DNA from: an uncultured Steroidobacter sp.
GTDB taxonomy: Bacteria > Pseudomonadota > Gammaproteobacteria > Steroidobacterales > Steroidobacteraceae
NCBI GenBank assembly: GCA_946478975.1
Contig: CAMLEO010000013.1
Span: 1 to 47,392 of the forward strand
DNA length: 47,392 nucleotides
Direction of reading: 5' to 3'
Shown piece after piece: positions 1 through 8,901 of this stretch (the first letter of the stretch is position 1; each line of letters starts with the position of its first letter). A program made the translations under genes and the position numbers. Under the pieces are notes generated by a model. It did not search any database and was not told the DNA's origin. It saw only the letters and a program-made list of their open reading frames with translations.

Positions 1-2
1 AG

Positions 3-614
3 GTGATTGTGACTTTGCCATTGGGCGTGATGCAGCAGCCGCCGCTGGCGCCTGGCAGCGTGTTGTTCACACCGCAGCTGCCGAGCAAACAACTGCCGTT
101 GTCGCGATTGATCATGGGCCCGGTGATCAAGCTCGCGCTGTGTTTCAGCAAGCCGTTCTGGACCGAGATCGACGACGGCTGTCATCGCGACGTCGCGTTC
201 TTTCATGCGCAAGGTGCGCCGTTCCCGACGTTCTGGACCACGCTGCCGGTGCGCTCCTCGGTGTTGTATGCGTGGAGCGGTGGGCCGAACGCGTCGCGCA
301 TCGTGGCGCGCACGACCGATGAGGTGTTGCGTCCGGCGCTGGCGAGCTTGGGCCAGCTCTTCGGCAAAGATCGCAACTATCGCCGGCTGCTCGAAGGTGT
401 TTACTGGCACGACTGGCAGAACGATCCGTACTCGTGCGGAGCGTACGGTTATGCGGGCGTGAACGGCGGCCCGGCGCGCAAATTGCTGGCGGCACCGGTG
501 GAGCAAACATTGTTCTTCGCGGGCGAGGCGATGGACGAAGAGGAATCTTCGAGCGTCGGCGGCGCCATCAATACCGGCCGCAACGCGGCGGAGCAGGTGC
601 TCGCCAACGAGTGA
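3..614 (+). CDS. FAD-dependent amine oxidase, C-terminal part (5' end outside window)
   Basis: This is the C-terminal third of a flavin amine oxidase of the monoamine/polyamine oxidase type, which oxidises amines with FAD and releases hydrogen peroxide. The reading frame is open from the window edge, so the FAD-binding N-terminus and true start lie upstream. The segment opens with the family's VIVTLPLGV-like strand. It ends with the FAD-contact block AYGYAGVNGG, then TLFFAGEA and GGAINTGRNAAEQVL, which in the family close over the flavin ring and end in the last helix. The substrate cannot be read from this part. It converges directly on the next gene: its TGA ends one base before the opposing stop codon, so the two share a terminator region. 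Confidence 0.85.
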   Translation: MIVTLPLGVMQQPPLAPGSVLFTPQLPSKQLPLSRLIMGPVIKLALCFSKPFWTEIDDGCHRDVAFFHAQGAPFPTFWTTLPVRSSVLYAWSGGPNASRIVARTTDEVLRPALASLGQLFGKDRNYRRLLEGVYWHDWQNDPYSCGAYGYAGVNGGPARKLLAAPVEQTLFFAGEAMDEEESSSVGGAINTGRNAAEQVLANE

Positions 615-1730
615 CTACTCGTCTTCGTCCGCCTCATCCTCGTCGTCTGCCTCTTCTTCGTCGCTGCGATTGGTGAAACGCGCATTGCCGAGTCCGGTGC
701 CGATCGTCAGCACGCCCCAATGCTGGAAGTCTCGCATCCAGGGCACTTCGCTGAGCCCCTGCACGACGGCGTCGTTATGCATGACGATCACGGTTTCGTG
801 ATCGCCGATCTTCGGAATCGCCTCGTGCAGTCGCTGCGGCAGATTGAAGCTCTTGTGTTCCCAATTGCCGGGCAGGTTCTGCGCGCCGCGTTCGATGGAA
901 CCATCGGCGAGAATCACTCCGGGGCAGCCGATGCCGATGAAGGGCGCGAGGTTGGCGTTGTCCTTCTCGGCGCGCTTGATCAAGCCCTCGAGCATCTCGA
1001 TGAGCCGGTCGACCGCGTCTTCGCGCTCGGGCTGCTCTTCGCTGTGTCTCCATAACTCGAAATGTCCGACCGCCGCCTGCGAATAGTCGGCGCTCTTCTT
1101 GCGGCGAAGCTCGATGATGCCGGCGCGAATGTTACTGCCGCCGATGTCGACCGCGAGGATGCTGTCGTGGCCGGAGAGAATCCACGACGGCACCAGTTGA
1201 ATGCAGCCGATCAGCCCGGCGTGATCGGCGTCGTGACGAATCGGTTTGAGCTCGATGTCGTGACCGTCGGCTTTGAGCAGCACCGCGGTGCGCCCAATCG
1301 CGAGCTCGCCGATGCGACTCTGCCGCAGCCCGCCGCCGACCACGATGGCTTCGGTATCTTTCCAATCTTTGAGCTTCAGGAAGCGGCGGATGACTTGCGC
1401 AAACTCCTGCGCGAATTCTTCGATCGCGGCGTGCACCACGCCGGCGGCTTCGGCGTCGCCTTCGGTGAGCACCTTGTCCAGATGTTTCTTGCTGAGCTCT
1501 TCGCTGGGCTTTTCGCCGAGCGGATCGTCGCCGGCGCGGCTCACGCGTTCCCGCCATTCATCCAGAATGGCCTGGAATGCGCGCCGGCTGGCGCGATCGC
1601 CGACGAAACCTTCGGCGCTGCGCACTTCAGCGTTGTAAGCGTCGACCACCACCATGCTCAACACGTTGCCGCCGTGAGCGAGCAGGGCAGGTGCGCTGTC
1701 CGTCGACCGCTTCGACGATTTCTTGGCCAC
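615..1730 (-). CDS. ROK-family sugar kinase-like protein with swapped (circularly permuted) halves
   Basis: The protein has 371 residues and ROK (repressor/ORF/kinase) glucokinase-type motifs in the wrong order. The adenosine-side motif IVVGGG (residues 129-134), with the helix pattern of a ROK C-terminal half, comes first. The phosphate-1 motif DIGGSN (195-200), the GIGCPG segment (266-271), the HND catalytic-Asp motif (D320) and the phosphate-2 motif GTGLGN (344-349) follow. In ordinary ROK proteins DIGGT is N-terminal and GGG is C-terminal. The ROK zinc motif (CxCGxxGC) is absent. The tail after residue 356 is almost all Asp/Glu. I chose the GTG start at 1730 because AAGGGAG lies just upstream; an ATG at 1754 is in frame but sits before this site. 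It probably phosphorylates a sugar or binds one, but substrate and activity are not shown. Confidence 0.75.
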   Translation of the reverse strand: MAKKSSKRSTDSAPALLAHGGNVLSMVVVDAYNAEVRSAEGFVGDRASRRAFQAILDEWRERVSRAGDDPLGEKPSEELSKKHLDKVLTEGDAEAAGVVHAAIEEFAQEFAQVIRRFLKLKDWKDTEAIVVGGGLRQSRIGELAIGRTAVLLKADGHDIELKPIRHDADHAGLIGCIQLVPSWILSGHDSILAVDIGGSNIRAGIIELRRKKSADYSQAAVGHFELWRHSEEQPEREDAVDRLIEMLEGLIKRAEKDNANLAPFIGIGCPGVILADGSIERGAQNLPGNWEHKSFNLPQRLHEAIPKIGDHETVIVMHNDAVVQGLSEVPWMRDFQHWGVLTIGTGLGNARFTNRSDEEEADDEDEADEDE

Positions 1731-1781
1731 GATTCTCCCTTGAGCAATGCGCATTCAATGCGCGCTTCGGAAAGAAGGTTC

Positions 1782-2861
1782 CTACGAGCGCAGGTTGCTC
1801 AGCTGCGTCGTGAGCTCGCAGCGCAAACCCTGTGGGTGATAGTGGACGTCGACCTCGCCGTGGAAGTCGTCGGCAAGCACGTGCTCGATCAAGAGTGAGC
1901 CGAAGCCGCGCCGCTCCGGCGCAGCCACGGGCGGTCCGTTGCGTTCGATCCAGGTGAGACGAAAATAGTTTTCGTCGTCCCGTGGCTCAGCGTCCCAACG
2001 AATCTCGACCGTACCGCCCGACTGTGAAAGCGCACCGTATTTCATGGCGTTGGTCGCAAGCTCATGAATGCACATGGCGAGTGTCAGTGCCTGTCGCGCA
2101 GCTAAATTCAAGGGCGGACCTTCGACACTGATTTCGCCGAGCGCGCCCTGATGCGGAGCGAGTGCGTGCTGGATTACTGTGGCGATCGATGCGACGTTGT
2201 CGTTCGATTGCGTGAGCACCTCGTGAGCGCTGCCCAGCGCACGAATCCTTTGGATGAAACTCGCGCGCGCCTCGCCGACCGATGCGGCGCTTCGAAACGT
2301 TTGATCCGCGATGCAATTCACGATCGTGAGCGTATTTTGAATCCGGTGTGCGAGCTCGGCGTTGATCAGCTTGGCGCGTTTCTCGGCGCGCACCTTGGCC
2401 GTCGTTTCGATGACAGTGTCGAGAAAGCCGGCGATCTCTCCGGTGTCATCGCGGATCGGGCTGTAGCAAAACGTAAAGTAGGTTTGTTCGGGAAAGCCCG
2501 AGCGATGCACGATCAGCGAGAAGTCTTCGATGAAGGTGGCTTCGCCTGCGTAGGCACGATCGGCGAGCGGGCCGATGACGGGCCAGGCCTCGTGCCAGAC
2601 ATCGTTGAATGCTCGACCCTGCGCGAGCGGTTTCCTGCCCAGCAGCGGCTGAAACGCATCGTTATGAAGCGTGATGCGCTCCGGGCCCCACACGATGCAT
2701 TGGGGAAAAGCCGAGCTGAGCACTGCGCCCGCGATCGTGCGCAGCGACGGCGACCAGTGTGAGATCGGACCGAGCGGATTGCTGGACCAGTCGAGGCGGC
2801 GAATCGTCTCGGCCGCAGGGCTGCGACCTAGAAACGCATCTGTGGCATCCGCCGCCATCAT
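1782..2861 (-). CDS. PAS-containing HWE-family sensor histidine kinase
   Basis: A cytoplasmic sensor kinase of about 359 residues. No transmembrane segment is visible. The N-terminal 150 residues look like a PAS domain (FPQCIVWGPERITLHNDAF, then FCYSPIRDDTGEIAGFL). The phosphoacceptor is the His in LAHRIQNTLTIVN (about residue 172 from this start). The HWE signature is seen in the conserved His region and in the WIERNGPPV block near the C-terminus, which carries the WxE motif; the HATPase core includes CIHELATNAMKYG. No response regulator is adjacent, so the partner must be elsewhere. It lies 51 bases upstream of the ROK-like gene on the same strand and may share a transcript with it. I used the first of two tandem ATGs; an upstream TTG is less likely. 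Confidence 0.85.
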   Translation of the reverse strand: MMAADATDAFLGRSPAAETIRRLDWSSNPLGPISHWSPSLRTIAGAVLSSAFPQCIVWGPERITLHNDAFQPLLGRKPLAQGRAFNDVWHEAWPVIGPLADRAYAGEATFIEDFSLIVHRSGFPEQTYFTFCYSPIRDDTGEIAGFLDTVIETTAKVRAEKRAKLINAELAHRIQNTLTIVNCIADQTFRSAASVGEARASFIQRIRALGSAHEVLTQSNDNVASIATVIQHALAPHQGALGEISVEGPPLNLAARQALTLAMCIHELATNAMKYGALSQSGGTVEIRWDAEPRDDENYFRLTWIERNGPPVAAPERRGFGSLLIEHVLADDFHGEVDVHYHPQGLRCELTTQLSNLRS

Positions 2862-2983
2862 CGAGCGCCGTCCCAAGAGTTCCGGCCCCGATTGGCCTCT
2901 GGGACGTCAACTGCATGGGCGCGTAAATGTTCCGAAGTGGTGACGATTGCGCAGGCTGTTGCGAGGCGTCAAGCCGCGGCGCG

Positions 2984-3679
2984 CTAGTGCTCGTCCTCGT
3001 ACTCGTTTTGTTCGACCAGGAAGTGATATTTCTGTGTCAGCGCCCGCACGGTGGCACAGCGAGCTGGATTGCGCTGGCAGATGCGATCGAACAGCCACTG
3101 TTCGGGGTTCCATTCCATGCCCGAGCCCTCCGCACCGTCCCAGCCCAATGAAACGTATGCGCGTTCGAGGTCGGCATCGTTCAAACGTTCCGCAACGGCC
3201 ACCATCGCATCAAACAAGCCTGGTGATTCGGCCTTCGCGCAGTCGCCCCGATACAGCAACATCTGGTACGTGGAACCGACGGCCTGCAGGTCGACATTGT
3301 CGCGGGTGGGTGGGCCGCCCCAATTGCCGGTTTGGATCGCGAGTGGAAAAAACTTTTCGACATAGCGTCGTGCGCCGACGACTTCGAATGCCTTGCAAAC
3401 GTGCCAGTAATAAGGATCGATTGCGTTCTCGGGCATGCCCTGCAACAGCAAGGCGCGAGCAGCATCCGAGACGAACAGCGTCTGCAGCTCGCTGGTCGAG
3501 TCAGGAAACAATTCGAAGTAACGCTCGTACGCCGAGCGCGAGGGCTGCGGACTGTGCAGGATTGCCTGCAGCGCCTCGCGCAACTCGGCGGCTTGCTCGC
3601 GCACCGACGCTGCCTGCGCCGAACAGTTCAGCGGCAGGCCGCCCAGCATCAGCAGTGCGCAGGCGAGCAGGGCGCGCAT
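2984..3679 (-). CDS. Exported protein of unknown function
   Basis: I do not recognise this 231-residue protein. The first 22 or so residues (MRALLACALLMLGG, ending near SAQAA) form a convincing signal peptide, so the mature protein should be periplasmic or exported. The rest is mainly helical and rich in aromatic and charged residues, with a few Cys (CKAFEVV, GDCAKAE, ICQRNPARC) that could form disulfides after export, and an acidic tail (NEYEDEH). The start is placed at the ATG opening the signal peptide; another in-frame ATG lies four codons upstream. The neighbouring minus-strand gene also encodes a small exported protein, so the two may be related in use, but nothing indicates a function. 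Confidence 0.6.
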   Translation of the reverse strand: MRALLACALLMLGGLPLNCSAQAASVREQAAELREALQAILHSPQPSRSAYERYFELFPDSTSELQTLFVSDAARALLLQGMPENAIDPYYWHVCKAFEVVGARRYVEKFFPLAIQTGNWGGPPTRDNVDLQAVGSTYQMLLYRGDCAKAESPGLFDAMVAVAERLNDADLERAYVSLGWDGAEGSGMEWNPEQWLFDRICQRNPARCATVRALTQKYHFLVEQNEYEDEH

Positions 3680-3781
3680 GTTAGTTACCATTGTTACGGA
3701 TCTGCACGGTGCGCCAGCGGTTCCTGTCGCGTGTACGAGCCCTGCGGAAAATGACATCGACGATGTGGGGATCCGTGGCGA

Positions 3782-4111
3782 CTAGTTCGCCGGATCGATC
3801 TGATTGACCGTGCAGTAGTCGTTGGAGCCGGTCGGGTTGGTGTAGACGGTGACGGTGGTCTGCGCAGCGTCGCCACGCAGCCAAAGGCCGAGCACCAGGG
3901 ACTGCATGACCTTGTTGGTGGCCGTGATTTCCATCCAACCGTAGTGCGAGCCGACGCAATTGTCGGGCGCCGGTGTGTCCATCCGGATCATCAACGAGGT
4001 GCCGGCGACGGTGATGTCGTTGATGCGGCCGGTTTGATAAGTGTCGGCGGCCGATGCGTTGGTGCTGACCAAAACGATCGACGCCGCGATCGCTGCACGA
4101 AGTCCAGTCAT
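3782..4111 (-). CDS. Small exported protein of unknown function
   Basis: A 109-residue product with a clear signal peptide (MTGLRAAIAASIVLVSTNASA, cleavage after ASA). The mature part, about 88 residues, is predicted beta-rich (TGRINDITVAG, LMIRMDTPAPDNC, WMEITATNKVMQSLVLGLWLRG, TTVTVYT) with two cysteines likely to form one disulfide. A good AAGGA site sits 8 bases before the ATG. It resembles small periplasmic beta-sandwich proteins often seen in proteobacteria; no function is assignable. It is divergent from the giant gene at 4288. Confidence 0.65.
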   Translation of the reverse strand: MTGLRAAIAASIVLVSTNASAADTYQTGRINDITVAGTSLMIRMDTPAPDNCVGSHYGWMEITATNKVMQSLVLGLWLRGDAAQTTVTVYTNPTGSNDYCTVNQIDPAN

Positions 4112-4287
4112 TTGATCCTTCCTTGGGAACGCCTGGCAGGAGCGGTGCCAGTCCCTGGTTTGTTAATTCTTCAAACAAAGATGAATGAGCCATCCCGCTC
4201 TGTCAATGCTTGACGAACGACGAGATGGGGTGATGCCGGGCGTGCCGCGTCTTACGTCATGTTACGCGCGCGTTTCAGGAGCGAGCC

Positions 4288-7200
4288 ATGTCGATGCCGA
4301 TCGCTAGAGGAGGATGGTGGAACGGCGCGCAGGAGACTGTGTCTTCGCCACCGCCGCCAAAGCCCGAGCACACGACTGCCAATCCGCAGCCGTCCTCGGC
4401 TGCGAGCTCTCATCCAATCCAATACTTCACTCCGACAGCGGCGCCCACGCAGGGGCCCGTCGTGCCGGGCAGCCCGCGTTCATTATTGCCGGCAGATGCA
4501 GCCGGCGGTTCCGAGCCGCAAGCGCATCCGGTGGCGGGACTGGCAGCGGACGATCCCCGCAAGGACGTGATCGATCAGGGCTACCAGGTTCGTGACATCG
4601 ACCGCCAGGTGAACGCGCTGACCGATCAGCCGATCGATGTCGAAGCCGCCAAGGCCAATGTCGAAGCGGCGCAGGGCAAACAAGAGCAGCTGTTGAATGG
4701 AGTGATGAACGGCCTCACCCAGGCTCAGCGGCGCGAACTGAAGCCACTGGCCGATGCCGCCACGGCGGCGCCCGAAGATGCAGCCGCCCAGGAAAAATTC
4801 GGGCGCGCATTGCAGGGAATACTCGATCCCGAGCAGCAAAACAAATTGCTGCTCGTACAACGCGAGACTGAAGATGCGGTGATTCATCTGCAAGGCCAGC
4901 AGCTCGGCCAGCAGCTCCTGCAGGCGCAAGCCAAAGGCACACAGGAAGAGATATCGCTGGTGATGGCTGACGCACGCGTGTACGTCTCGGGCGTGCGGCA
5001 GATGGAAGCGAATCGCAAGCTGCAGGATGCGCTCACGGTGATCATGACGCCGGAGAACAAGAAACAACTCGCGGCCCCCGAGCAGAAGCTGCGCGACGCT
5101 GCCACCAAGGCGCAGGCCAATCCCGACGACGCCGATGCGCAGAAGGCGTTGGAGACCGCGCAAAAGGAATTCGACACGGCACTTGCCGGCGTCGTGAGCA
5201 CATCGGATAAGCATGCGCTCGATGTGATGGAAGCCGCCGCCAAACGCGAGCAGGAGTTGAACACAGCGCTGCTGCAAGAAGCGCAAACGGAACATCATCA
5301 TCACGACATGAATCTCAAGGCCAGCGATCCGGCTGGCCTGAACCCAACCGAGAAGCGCGTGCTGCAATTGACGAACGCGCAGTACGAGCTGGTGAAGAAA
5401 CAACGCGAGGTGCGCGAGCTCGCCGTGGAAGCGGCCAGCTCGACCGATGAGGACCAGACCAAGGAGCTGCTGGAAAAGCTCAACGGCGCGATCGTCGATG
5501 TCATGCGCAAGCGTGCCGAGCATGGCGTCGATCAAGCGCAGTTCAACGTGGACATCGCGACACAAAATGCCACCTCGCCGGTGAAAGTCGCCGATGAGTT
5601 CAAGATCGGCCTGCCGCCGTCCAGCCTGACCGTCAGCGAAGCAAACAAACAGCTGACGACTGCGAAGGAGCAGCTGGCGAAACTGGAAGAAGCCCTGAAG
5701 CCGCCGCCGCCCGAGAAAAAAGGCTTCTGGGATCGTGCCCTGGACATCGGCATGGGCGTGCTCGAAGTGGCCGTCGGTGCTGCGTTGACGATCGGCAGCG
5801 GCGGGCTGCTCACCGCCGCGGGCGTTTTGATCATGGCCGACGGCGCGGTGCGCACCACTCACAGCGTCGTCGATGCGGTCAACGGCACGGATACGGACAC
5901 TTATCAGAGTCAGGCCATGCAGGGGATGTTCGGCATGGATCGGGGCGCGGCCAATCGCGTCGATGTCGGTCTCAGCTTGCTGGCGATGGCGCCCGGCATG
6001 GGCGTGGGCGCACTGAAGCTGCTGGCGAGTGCCGGCAAGCTTGCGAAGATTGCCGGTGGCGTCGGCGCGGTGACGACACTCGACACCGTGCAGGCGCAGA
6101 CGCGCTACTTCGCGTTCAATCAGAACCCGACGCCGTTTCTGGTGCAGGGAATGACGGCGTTGGGAATGTCACATACCGCCGCGAACTACGTGATGCTCGC
6201 GGGCGGCATCGCCTCGACCGGTGGATTGATGTCGGCGGCGGCACGCGCACGGCCCGGTCGTACCGAGCTGGGATTCAAGGAGTTTGAAAATCCCAACGCG
6301 GCAGAGGCAGCCCCGGATGGGGCGCCGCCCACCATGCGCGCTGCCGATTGGTATGGAAAGAATGCGCCCGAAGATATTCGGCGAGCCGTCGCCGCAGAGT
6401 TGCTCGGCCCGGACGCCACGCCCAAAGCGATTGCGCGCGCAGCGAACAAGTTGAGTAACAAATCGCTGGTGGTGCTTCGCGACGGCGGCGAGAACGCTGA
6501 GATGCTCGCGGCGGCTGTGTTGAAAGCCAGTTCACGCGGACGTTTCGGGCTCGATGCGGTGGGCGACAAAGTCGGCAAGCGCACGACCGAAGTTGGCGAC
6601 GTGTTCGGCGACGACCTCAGCGTCCAACAGGCGCTCGCCGCTGCGGTCATCGGCGTCGAGAGGTTCACCAGCCAGAACGCGATCACCTGGAACACCAACG
6701 ATCCCAACGATTCGCGCCTCGCGCCGGGCGCCGTGATTTCCGGGCAGCGGGTGCGTCGCGAAGCTTTGGATACATTCAACGGAATGCCCGAAGCGCACCG
6801 GCCCACCGCCGTGAACGCTGCGCTGGCTTCAGCGACGACGCCCGAAGCGCAGCTGCGAGCGCTGGCGGAGATTTCCACCAACGATCGCTATGCCTGGCCG
6901 GCGCAGACGCGGGACATCGTTTACAAGCGAGTGTTCAACCGGCCGCTTGCGCTGTTCGGTAACGAGAAGCTCGGCAAGGTCGTGCACGTGATGGACAAGC
7001 GTTCCTACGTCAATGAGTTCAACGCGTGGCTGAATCCTGCGAAGCGCGCCATCGGCGTGTGGGAAAAGTCACATCCGCGCGTGCGTGAGATCGAAACGTA
7101 TCCAGCAGAAGGCGGACGGCCCGCGATGGTGAGTACGTTGAACAAGTCGAGCTCGCTCGATGAGGCCGCGCTGTATGAAATCGCGAGCGCCAGCATCCAA

Positions 7201-8571
7201 TCACGACGCTTGATGGGTGCTGACAGCGAGGCGCTCTCGCGCATTCCGGAAGGCGAGCGCGTGACCACCGTGATGGATGATCTGCGCGGCAAGGACGTGA
7301 TTACGATTCGTGACGAGCACGGCAATTTGATCGCAGGCGGCGCGCTCTCGCGACGGGGCGTCACCGCGAACGATCCGAACGCCACCTATGCAGCCGTGAC
7401 CGACCGCCCGCGCGGCACGGTTCATCTATCCAATCTGTTCACGACGCAATCGGAAGGTTGGGGCCCGCTGATGAGCGCGGCCGAGAAGACAGCGACAGAG
7501 CAGGGCGCGCGTCACCTGTCGCTGGATCCGGCGCTGCCTCATGTGATCGAGCTCGATCCGCAATCCTCGTCGCTGCTGCAGGCGGCGTATTGGAACACGC
7601 GCGATTATCTGGCTCATGCGCGCGACGGCGTTGAAATGAGAGCGGGCGCGTTGAAAGATTCCTTGACCACCGTCAACGATCCTCGCCTGAGCGCCATCCT
7701 CGATGCCGGCAAAGCGGCGGGCACTCGCGCGAGCGGATGGGTGCATTGGGTCAACGAGCATGTGAACCCCTATAGCTATCCCGATGGCCTCGAACCCGGC
7801 GCCTGGCGTGCGGCAATTCAAGATGCTGGCCATGCCGTGAAGTACACAGCCGCGCGCGGAATGCGCATGGGGCGGGCCGGCATCTTGATGTCGCTGGGGC
7901 CGCAAGCGGCCGCGGGCCAGATGTATTTTGTGAGTAACGATGATCGCACCATCCTGCCGTTCAACGGCCTGCGGGGCAGCCCGTCGCTGGCGCTGTATTT
8001 CGGCTGGACCGGCACGATGATCACGTTGTGGGGCAATGGTCCAAACATTCGCGGCCCGGCGCCGCTGGATCCGAATGGATTGCAGCCGCTGATGCGCATT
8101 CGTCCGGCGCTCAACGATCCGAACGGTCCGAACAGCGCCGGCATTCTGGCGACCGGCCGCCTGATCTTGGGCGGCGAGATCAATCTCGGCATTCGTTACT
8201 TCGGTAGTAACAATGGCGTGTCGGCGCAGTCGGTGGTCTCGATGCGCGTTGCTCGCATGAATTCCAACATTCGCGCGGACGTGCCGGTGCAGCCGGGCGG
8301 GCCGAAGGGATTCTCGTTGATCGGCTCCCTCACAGCGCTTGCGCCGAGTGTGAGTCACGCGATCTTCATCGGCCCATTCGGTGCGACGGTGCGCACACCG
8401 CGCGTCACGATGATCGGAACCGTGCAGACGGCGTCGCTGTCAGCGGCCGATCAAGCGGCCGCGTTCCGTGCCGGCGATCATCACACGCGCGCAGGCAAAG
8501 GCGTGTCGGGCGGCACCGGGATGTACTTCACCTTGAATCCCTCGTACGGCCAGCCCGACTTTCGACCTTGA
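4288..8571 (+). CDS. Giant multidomain protein with coiled-coil region, Gly-rich hydrophobic segments and a GNAT-like domain
   Basis: A 1427-residue protein that I do not recognise as a whole. An AGGAG site lies 6 bases before the ATG, and there is no signal peptide. Visible order: a Pro-rich disordered N-terminus (1-90); a long Gln/Ala/Glu-rich helical or coiled-coil region (about 95-470); a hydrophobic Gly/Ala-rich block (about 478-620) that could insert in membranes; a helical middle; and a GNAT-like fold (about 985-1110). The GNAT reading rests on the strand VHLSNLF, the QSEGWGPLMSAAEKTA helix in the position of the acetyl-CoA loop, the strand ARHLSLD and YWNTRDY near 1101. The C-terminal 300 residues are Gly/Asn/Pro-rich and beta-like. 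The shape suggests a secreted or injected effector, but no secretion system is nearby, so this is inference. Confidence 0.6.
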   Translation: MSMPIARGGWWNGAQETVSSPPPPKPEHTTANPQPSSAASSHPIQYFTPTAAPTQGPVVPGSPRSLLPADAAGGSEPQAHPVAGLAADDPRKDVIDQGYQVRDIDRQVNALTDQPIDVEAAKANVEAAQGKQEQLLNGVMNGLTQAQRRELKPLADAATAAPEDAAAQEKFGRALQGILDPEQQNKLLLVQRETEDAVIHLQGQQLGQQLLQAQAKGTQEEISLVMADARVYVSGVRQMEANRKLQDALTVIMTPENKKQLAAPEQKLRDAATKAQANPDDADAQKALETAQKEFDTALAGVVSTSDKHALDVMEAAAKREQELNTALLQEAQTEHHHHDMNLKASDPAGLNPTEKRVLQLTNAQYELVKKQREVRELAVEAASSTDEDQTKELLEKLNGAIVDVMRKRAEHGVDQAQFNVDIATQNATSPVKVADEFKIGLPPSSLTVSEANKQLTTAKEQLAKLEEALKPPPPEKKGFWDRALDIGMGVLEVAVGAALTIGSGGLLTAAGVLIMADGAVRTTHSVVDAVNGTDTDTYQSQAMQGMFGMDRGAANRVDVGLSLLAMAPGMGVGALKLLASAGKLAKIAGGVGAVTTLDTVQAQTRYFAFNQNPTPFLVQGMTALGMSHTAANYVMLAGGIASTGGLMSAAARARPGRTELGFKEFENPNAAEAAPDGAPPTMRAADWYGKNAPEDIRRAVAAELLGPDATPKAIARAANKLSNKSLVVLRDGGENAEMLAAAVLKASSRGRFGLDAVGDKVGKRTTEVGDVFGDDLSVQQALAAAVIGVERFTSQNAITWNTNDPNDSRLAPGAVISGQRVRREALDTFNGMPEAHRPTAVNAALASATTPEAQLRALAEISTNDRYAWPAQTRDIVYKRVFNRPLALFGNEKLGKVVHVMDKRSYVNEFNAWLNPAKRAIGVWEKSHPRVREIETYPAEGGRPAMVSTLNKSSSLDEAALYEIASASIQSRRLMGADSEALSRIPEGERVTTVMDDLRGKDVITIRDEHGNLIAGGALSRRGVTANDPNATYAAVTDRPRGTVHLSNLFTTQSEGWGPLMSAAEKTATEQGARHLSLDPALPHVIELDPQSSSLLQAAYWNTRDYLAHARDGVEMRAGALKDSLTTVNDPRLSAILDAGKAAGTRASGWVHWVNEHVNPYSYPDGLEPGAWRAAIQDAGHAVKYTAARGMRMGRAGILMSLGPQAAAGQMYFVSNDDRTILPFNGLRGSPSLALYFGWTGTMITLWGNGPNIRGPAPLDPNGLQPLMRIRPALNDPNGPNSAGILATGRLILGGEINLGIRYFGSNNGVSAQSVVSMRVARMNSNIRADVPVQPGGPKGFSLIGSLTALAPSVSHAIFIGPFGATVRTPRVTMIGTVQTASLSAADQAAAFRAGDHHTRAGKGVSGGTGMYFTLNPSYGQPDFRP

Positions 8572-8580
8572 GAGCGTTCG

Positions 8581-8901
8581 CTAAGGCTGGCCGACCACGA
8601 CCTCGCTGATCTGCACGATCGGCGTGAGGTCGGTGTAGTTCGGAATGTCGCCCAGGATCTGCTGGGCGTGCGGGCCGAAGCCGGCCTGAAACGATTCGAC
8701 CGAATCGCAGTAGATGTGACACATGCCGACGTAGGTGGCCGGCTCGCCCGGCCCGCCGCCCGCGAGCCCCTTGTCGACGGTGTAGAACCGACAGGCGGAT
8801 CCCATCAGCTTTTGCACCAGCGGCATGTGCTTGTCGCGGTAATACGCGTGGTCGAAGCGAGCGCCAGGCTTGTTCGGGTACATCACGCTGACCTTGATCA
8901 T
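8581..8901 (-). CDS. EthD-family protein
   Basis: A 106-residue member of the EthD family (dimeric alpha-beta barrel). Its opening MIKVSVMYPNKPGARFDHAYYRDKHMPLV is the usual EthD N-terminus with the YY...KHMPL signature, and the length is typical. Family members accompany ring-modifying or ether-degrading enzymes, but many, like this one, have no assigned reaction. Its ATG overlaps the stop of the upstream gene (ATGA at 8898-8901), so its translation is probably coupled to that gene, although no functional link between the two products is known. Confidence 0.85.
   Translation of the reverse strand: MIKVSVMYPNKPGARFDHAYYRDKHMPLVQKLMGSACRFYTVDKGLAGGGPGEPATYVGMCHIYCDSVESFQAGFGPHAQQILGDIPNYTDLTPIVQISEVVVGQP

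Noticed and set aside
4125..4179. Hairpins CTGGCA/TGCCAG and TTTGTT/AACAAA in the 4112-4287 gap
   Set aside because: They are short and sit in the start region of a minus-strand gene; they could be operators or chance, with no supporting context.
4483..5862. 459-codon minus-strand frame
   Set aside because: It is antisense to the giant gene, with Leu/Arg/His-rich shadow composition and no recognisable domain.
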